From NCBI GenBank assembly GCA_017052515.1, contig JAFHKR010000036.1, positions 62,001 to 126,000 of the forward strand: a DNA stretch of 64,000 nucleotides. Reading direction: 5' to 3'. The position numbers were made by a program, and so were the translations under genes. Shown here piece after piece: positions 60,315 through 64,000 of this stretch (positions within the stretch are counted from its first letter, which is position 1; every line of letters begins with the position of its first letter). The stretch comes from Fictibacillus nanhaiensis. Its GTDB lineage: Bacteria; Bacillota; Bacilli; Bacillales; Fictibacillaceae. Below the pieces are notes generated by a model. The model did no database searches. It worked only from the letters and a program-made list of their open reading frames with translations, and had not been told where the DNA came from.

Positions 60315-61162
60315 AACAGTTGGTAACGGTTCAGGAATCGTATTCTCATTGTGAAGAGATCATTAAAGTTCATTCTAAAACCTTTTATAAAGCATTTTCA
60401 TTTTTACCAGAAGACAAGCGACGTGCCGTTTGGGCCGTGTACTCATTTTGCAGAACGGTAGATGACATTATAGATGAGGGAGATAGCCCGAAGGAAGAGC
60501 TAGCTGTCTTTAAGGCAGAGTTCAATCAGTTTCTTAAAGGTGAAATTCCTGCAGCCGAGCCAACGTGGATCGCACTGCAGGATGTTTTTCAAAACTTTGA
60601 GATGGATCATCAAGCTTTTTTAGATATGATTAAAGGCCAAGAAATGGATCTGTATAAGACCCATTATGATACCATCGAAGAGCTTCAGCATTACTCTTAC
60701 CATGTTGCAAGCACAGTTGGCTTAATGCTTCTTCCTATATTAGCTCCTGAACAAAAAGAATTGCTTCGCGAAGGAGCGATCTCATTAGGGATTGGCATGC
60801 AGTTTACGAATGTATTGCGAGATATCGCAGAAGATCTGGATCGTAACAGAGTATATATTCCATCAACAGTGATGGCTGAACATGGATATACAGAGGATGA
60901 TTTGAAAAAAGAAGTGGTGGATGATCGTTTTATTGCGGTATGGGAGAGTATAGCGCTTCGTGCGGAAGTCTTCTATGCAAAATTTAATGAAACACTAGAA
61001 CATTATCCGATTGAATCACGAATGCCTGTTCAACTAGCGGCGATCTATTACCGAGAGATTCTTAACAAAGTTCGTAAGCAGAATTATAAAGTGTTTAACG
61101 GAAGAGCATTCGTATCAAGTGCTGAAAAAGGGGAACTGTTAAAGCAGGTTGCTGTGAAATAA
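60311..61162 (+). CDS. crtM: 4,4'-diapophytoene synthase (squalene/phytoene synthase family)
   Basis: A 283-residue prenyl-condensing enzyme that joins two farnesyl diphosphates to the C30 carotenoid precursor. The two Asp-rich motifs are visible: FCRTVDDIIDEGD and VLRDIAEDLDRNRVYIP. The SKTFYKAFSFLPEDKRRAVWAVYSFCR start is typical. The link to C30 rather than C40 carotenoids is inferred from the neighbouring CrtN/CrtP-type desaturases and CrtQ. GTG start in the GTGA overlap with crtN; last gene of the operon. Confidence 0.9.
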   Translation: MKQLVTVQESYSHCEEIIKVHSKTFYKAFSFLPEDKRRAVWAVYSFCRTVDDIIDEGDSPKEELAVFKAEFNQFLKGEIPAAEPTWIALQDVFQNFEMDHQAFLDMIKGQEMDLYKTHYDTIEELQHYSYHVASTVGLMLLPILAPEQKELLREGAISLGIGMQFTNVLRDIAEDLDRNRVYIPSTVMAEHGYTEDDLKKEVVDDRFIAVWESIALRAEVFYAKFNETLEHYPIESRMPVQLAAIYYREILNKVRKQNYKVFNGRAFVSSAEKGELLKQVAVK

Positions 61163-61173
61163 ACTGATAGTTG

Positions 61174-61221
61174 TAAAAGAGCTGAAAACCAGGTGGTTGC
61201 CTGTGTTGTCAGCTCTTTTTG
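61174..61221 (+). terminator. Intrinsic terminator of the carotenoid operon
   Basis: AAAAGAGCTGA and TCAGCTCTTTT form an 11-bp stem around a loop with extra pairing, followed by T. Confidence 0.85.
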
Positions 61222-61293
61222 AGTGTTATTTTGATTATAGCTGCTGTTTAAGTTGCTTTGGATTTCCCGGTAGAGGGGTATAGAGGTATGTAG

Positions 61294-61368
61294 TAGGAGT
61301 CGAATAATGTCGACTCGCCGATATATGTGCAAAACTCGACGTATTCATTCAGAAATTTTTAGAATTAT
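61294..61368. repeat. 21-bp periodic intergenic array F, copy of array E
   Basis: Units begin at 61294, 61315, 61336 and 61357, exactly 21 bp apart: TAGGAGTCGAATAATGTCGAC, then TCGCCGATATATG, TCGACGTATTCAT and TTTTAGAATTAT. Aligned unit by unit with array E at 4879-4962 they match in order (for example ATGTCGACTCGCCGATNTAT in both), so the two arrays share an origin or the same binding core. The array lies between the crtM terminator and the 3' end of a convergent acetyltransferase gene. Confidence 0.65.
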
Positions 61369-61384
61369 TGTTCTTGAAAGTTTG

Positions 61385-61888
61385 CTATAAAAACAACACC
61401 ATGTGCTCCTCATCATGAAAATGACCATCTACTTTAAGTGCTTTTTCTTCATACCCGTAAGTTTTAAAGCCGAGTGAGGTGTAGAGGTTCTTTGCTTTTT
61501 CATTGTTAGCTTCTACTGTTAAGTTCAGTTTCTCGAGAACAGATATACTTTTAGCGTGTTGGATAACGGTTTTCATGAGAGATCGACCAACGCCTGCTTT
61601 ACGATTCTCAGCGCTCACATACATGGCATAAATGTTTCCGCGGTGTTGCATCTTTAAAGCTTTTTCTTGAACTAACGTAACATTGCCGATCAGCCGATCT
61701 TCATCAAACATACCGAACGTATAACTGCCTTCTTCTTGTAATCTGCTCGCTACTTCTTTTAATGGATCTTTTCTTTGGATGGCTTCTTCATAGCTTAAAG
61801 CAAAGGCTTCTGGATTTGATTTTAATGCCTCAAGTCTAAGCTCCCAATATGCTTTTGCATCTTCGGATTTTAAGAGACGAACTTCCAT
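61385..61888 (-). CDS. GNAT-family N-acetyltransferase
   Basis: A 167-residue acetyltransferase: MEVRLLKSEDAKAYWELRLEALKSNPEAFALSYEE at the N-terminus, the acetyl-CoA loop AENRKAGVGRSLMKTVIQHA, and LNLTVEANNEKAKNLYTSLGFKTYG. Substrate unknown. GGGGGATAT precedes the ATG. It lies between the two carotenoid operons but there is no sign that it takes part in pigment synthesis. Confidence 0.87.
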   Translation of the reverse strand: MEVRLLKSEDAKAYWELRLEALKSNPEAFALSYEEAIQRKDPLKEVASRLQEEGSYTFGMFDEDRLIGNVTLVQEKALKMQHRGNIYAMYVSAENRKAGVGRSLMKTVIQHAKSISVLEKLNLTVEANNEKAKNLYTSLGFKTYGYEEKALKVDGHFHDEEHMVLFL

Positions 61889-61954
61889 ACGATATCCCCC
61901 AATGTTTTTAAAAATTAGTGTACCACATAATGGAAAGAGTATGAAAGATGAATG

Positions 61955-61993
61955 TAAAAACGAGCAAACGCTAGGGGCGTTTGCTCGTTTTTA
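61955..61993 (-). terminator. Intrinsic terminator (bidirectional)
   Basis: AAAACGAGCAAACGC pairs with GCGTTTGCTCGTTTT around a four- to five-base loop. It is placed six bases after the stop of the reverse-strand desaturase gene and ends that operon. Confidence 0.92.
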
Positions 61994-61998
61994 TTGAT

Positions 61999-63492
61999 TT
62001 ATGATAATTGTTTGGGGACTGACCCCTTCAGCAGTTCACGGGCGACATTGCGGCCGCTCATGATGACCATCGGGGAGCCGCCTCCGGGATGTGTTGTACC
62101 TCCAGCAAAGTACAAATTACGGATGTCTTTAGAACGGTTAGAAGGGCGGAGAAAGGTGTTTTTTCGTTCGTTCGCTGATATACCATATAACGCCCCTCGG
62201 AATGCCCCAAACTTACCTTGTATGTCGTGGGGGGTTATCATTTTCTCCTGAAGGATATGAGGTCGTATATGTAGACCAAATGATTCGAGGCGATCGTAAA
62301 CAAGATTTTTATAACGCTCATAACTAACCGTGTCTTCTTCTTTCGTCCCAGCTTGTATAGGTGGTGCGTTAACCAATATAAAAAGGTTATCGCCCTCAGG
62401 GGAGACGGATGGATCAGTCACAGATGAATTTGAAATATAGATGGTTGGGTCATCAGGATATTCTCCGTTGAATAACATTTCGAACTCCCGTTTGTAATCA
62501 TTCGAGAAATACACTTGATGATGCAATAGGTTGTCTAACCGTTTGTTTAAGCCGACTAAAAGAACAAATGCAGAAATCGAAGGAGAATAACTCTCCACTT
62601 TTTTATTCTTCATAGAAGGTCTGTGGCGCTCTTCTACGAGTTTAGGATACGCTTCAAGTAGATCTCCGTTCATTACGACAGCATCGAACGCCACTTCATG
62701 TCCATTTGAAAGGATCAGAGATTTTGCTTCAGCTTCTGTCACGTTTATTTTTTTCACTTCTACTTCTGTATGCAAATGTACCCCTAGCTTTTCTGCTAGT
62801 CGCACCATGCTTTCGGCAATTTTTACGTTGCCGCCTTTTACGTAATAAACACCTTGAATCATCTCTAGATAAGCGATCAGAGAGAATGTAGCAGGTGCTT
62901 GAAAGGGCGATGATCCTATGTAGGTGGCATATCGGTTAAAGGTTTGCAGCAATAGCGGATGCTTAAAGTATTTACGATGAAAGCTGTCCATGGATTGCAG
63001 TGGTCGCACTTTTGTAAAAGCATTAAAAAGTGAAGGAGAAAGATAATCTTTCATACTCGTAAAAGTCCTAGGGAAAAATTCTTTTTCTGCTAGATGATAT
63101 AAACGGGTCACTTCTGCAAGGTAATCTGAATATCGTTGTGCCGCATAGGAATCGAGTTCCTTTAATTGATTCATCACATGATCTACATCAGTCGACATCT
63201 CAAAAACTTCCCCATTGCTGCTAACATTTCGAGTATGCGTATCTAATTTAATCCACTGAAAATAATCTCTAGGATTCTCTCCCGCATCTAGAAAGACTTC
63301 GTCAAATATTTGAGGCATCGTAATGGTGTTTGGTCCGAAATCAAACGTGTGAGTACCTAAAGATACGGGCATCAGCTTCCCGCCAAAATGCTCGTTTTTT
63401 TCATATACATGAACCTCACAACCGTTACTAGCAAGTGAGATACTTGCAGATAATCCGCCAAGGCCACCCCCGACGATTGCGATTTTTCTCAT
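61999..63492 (-). CDS. crtP: Carotenoid oxidase/desaturase, CrtP-like (third copy)
   Basis: A 497-residue member of the CrtN/CrtP family. KIAIVGGGLGGLSASISLAS at the N-terminus, FDFGPNTITMPQIFDEVF, YIGSSPFQAPATFSL, and C-terminal FGAFRGALYGISANERKNTF and LYFAGGTTHPGGGSPMVIMSG. The middle and end (GALYG, GGxTHPGGG) resemble staphylococcal CrtP, which oxidises the terminal methyl group of C30 carotenoids. An in-frame extension upstream lies inside crtQ; the ATG used here overlaps the crtQ stop as ATGA and has AAAGGACG before it. Confidence 0.85.
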   Translation of the reverse strand: MRKIAIVGGGLGGLSASISLASNGCEVHVYEKNEHFGGKLMPVSLGTHTFDFGPNTITMPQIFDEVFLDAGENPRDYFQWIKLDTHTRNVSSNGEVFEMSTDVDHVMNQLKELDSYAAQRYSDYLAEVTRLYHLAEKEFFPRTFTSMKDYLSPSLFNAFTKVRPLQSMDSFHRKYFKHPLLLQTFNRYATYIGSSPFQAPATFSLIAYLEMIQGVYYVKGGNVKIAESMVRLAEKLGVHLHTEVEVKKINVTEAEAKSLILSNGHEVAFDAVVMNGDLLEAYPKLVEERHRPSMKNKKVESYSPSISAFVLLVGLNKRLDNLLHHQVYFSNDYKREFEMLFNGEYPDDPTIYISNSSVTDPSVSPEGDNLFILVNAPPIQAGTKEEDTVSYERYKNLVYDRLESFGLHIRPHILQEKMITPHDIQGKFGAFRGALYGISANERKNTFLRPSNRSKDIRNLYFAGGTTHPGGGSPMVIMSGRNVARELLKGSVPKQLS

Positions 63493-64000
63493 TGATAAGA
63501 ACGTCCTTTCCATTCGTAGCCTTGCTTTTTCAGAGCTTTCCACATAGAGGCAATCGCAAGTACGACCAACCCTATTGCAGATAGCGGCATAGTGAACGCA
63601 AGATAAGCTTTTTGTCCCGTTAATAGGTCGACGTATGCCTTTTGAATGACTGTAATGAAGTAAGGAAGCAGCCATAACAGTTGTTCAGTGAATAAGCCGT
63701 ATATGAAAAAAAACAAAGGAGCTATGTAAAATCCGGTATAAAAAAGAGATAAACAAACAACAAGAAAGATAGAACGTCCGAGTCCAGGAAACAGGTTCTT
63801 CGTAAATCCGTTCCAAACTTCTTTATTGGTCGTGTACATATAACAAGAAACATAGTTCGTTACGTTAGCGAGAACAACCTTATAACGTGCTCGTTTCATG
63901 GTTTTGGCTAAGTCTACATCATCAACTAAAGAATCCTTAATGCTAGCATGACCACCAATGGCATGGTAATCCTTACTCTTAAACAACATGAACGCACCAT
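63489..64000 (-). CDS. crtQ: Carotenoid glycosyltransferase CrtQ-like (partial, N-terminus off window)
   Basis: The frame runs off the right edge of the window, so about 170 C-terminal residues are seen. GAFMLFKSKDYHAIGGHASIKDSLVDDVDLAKTMK is the end of a family 2 glycosyltransferase catalytic domain (acceptor-loop region), followed by three or four membrane helices (RSIFLVVCLSLFYTGFYIAP and others). This layout fits CrtQ, which glycosylates diaponeurosporenoate-type acids in staphyloxanthin-like pathways. Overlaps the CrtP-like gene by four bases. Confidence 0.8.
   Translation of the reverse strand, partial: GAFMLFKSKDYHAIGGHASIKDSLVDDVDLAKTMKRARYKVVLANVTNYVSCYMYTTNKEVWNGFTKNLFPGLGRSIFLVVCLSLFYTGFYIAPLFFFIYGLFTEQLLWLLPYFITVIQKAYVDLLTGQKAYLAFTMPLSAIGLVVLAIASMWKALKKQGYEWKGRSYQ

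Overview
The window is a chromosomal segment of a low-GC, endospore-former-type member of the Bacillaceae. Support comes from AGGAGG-type ribosome binding sites, frequent TTG and GTG starts, a T-box leader, and recognisable relatives of Bacillus genes (ugtP, ykhA, yhjB-yhjC, xpaC-yaaN, rsbR, kinB-like kinase, cwlK, yfiB-yfiC). A C30 carotenoid locus, a futalosine-pathway pair and a glutaminyl-tRNA synthetase suggest a pigmented environmental Bacillaceae; Fictibacillus is my best guess for the genus, but this is inference. No rRNA, tRNA, transposase, prophage or CRISPR array was seen.

Layout. 1-4.5 kb: end of a sugar ABC importer operon with a GH1 beta-glucosidase. 4.5-10.2 kb: small acidic protein, ugtP, a cobalamin riboswitch in front of an acyl-CoA thioesterase and a DUF454 protein, a peroxiredoxin/ferritin-like operon, and a membrane-anchored spermidine-synthase-like protein. 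10.3-14.7 kb: LytTR/DUF3021 pair, alpha/beta hydrolase, DGPF protein with an ECF42-type sigma factor, DUF1801 protein. 14.7-18.1 kb: reverse-strand membrane proteins (sodium/solute symporter with DUF3311) and an ASCH protein. 18.2-23.5 kb: recQ, an rRNA methyltransferase, mqnB, mqnD. 23.5-28 kb: NTF2-like protein, duplicated P-loop ATPase, an approximately 0.9 kb gene-free stretch holding a tandem structured RNA, then xpaC-yaaN. 28-38.5 kb: T-box-controlled brnQ, L,D-transpeptidase, ECF sigma/anti-sigma pair, VOC protein, MFS exporter with an attenuator-like leader, RsbR-type protein, BBE-type flavoprotein, CwlK-like peptidase. 38.5-57 kb: glnS, M19 dipeptidase, SIMPL protein, ArsR with a DrrAB-type ABC exporter, LacI regulator, ThrE-type split exporter, AGCS symporter, CDF transporter, heterodimeric ABC exporter, KinB-like kinase. 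57-64 kb: carotenoid genes in two converging operons (three CrtN/CrtP-type desaturases, CrtM, partial CrtQ).

Two features of the non-coding DNA stand out. (1) Six intergenic loci carry short tandem arrays whose conserved cores repeat every 20-21 bp, two turns of the DNA helix. Each array has its own core, except that the arrays near 4.9 kb and 61.3 kb share one. (2) The gene-free stretch before xpaC holds two tandem copies of an approximately 110-nt element. Their loop and flanking sequences are conserved, while the three inner stems change on both sides and keep pairing, as expected of a structured RNA. Both are read directly from the sequence; their function is unknown and no database could be searched.
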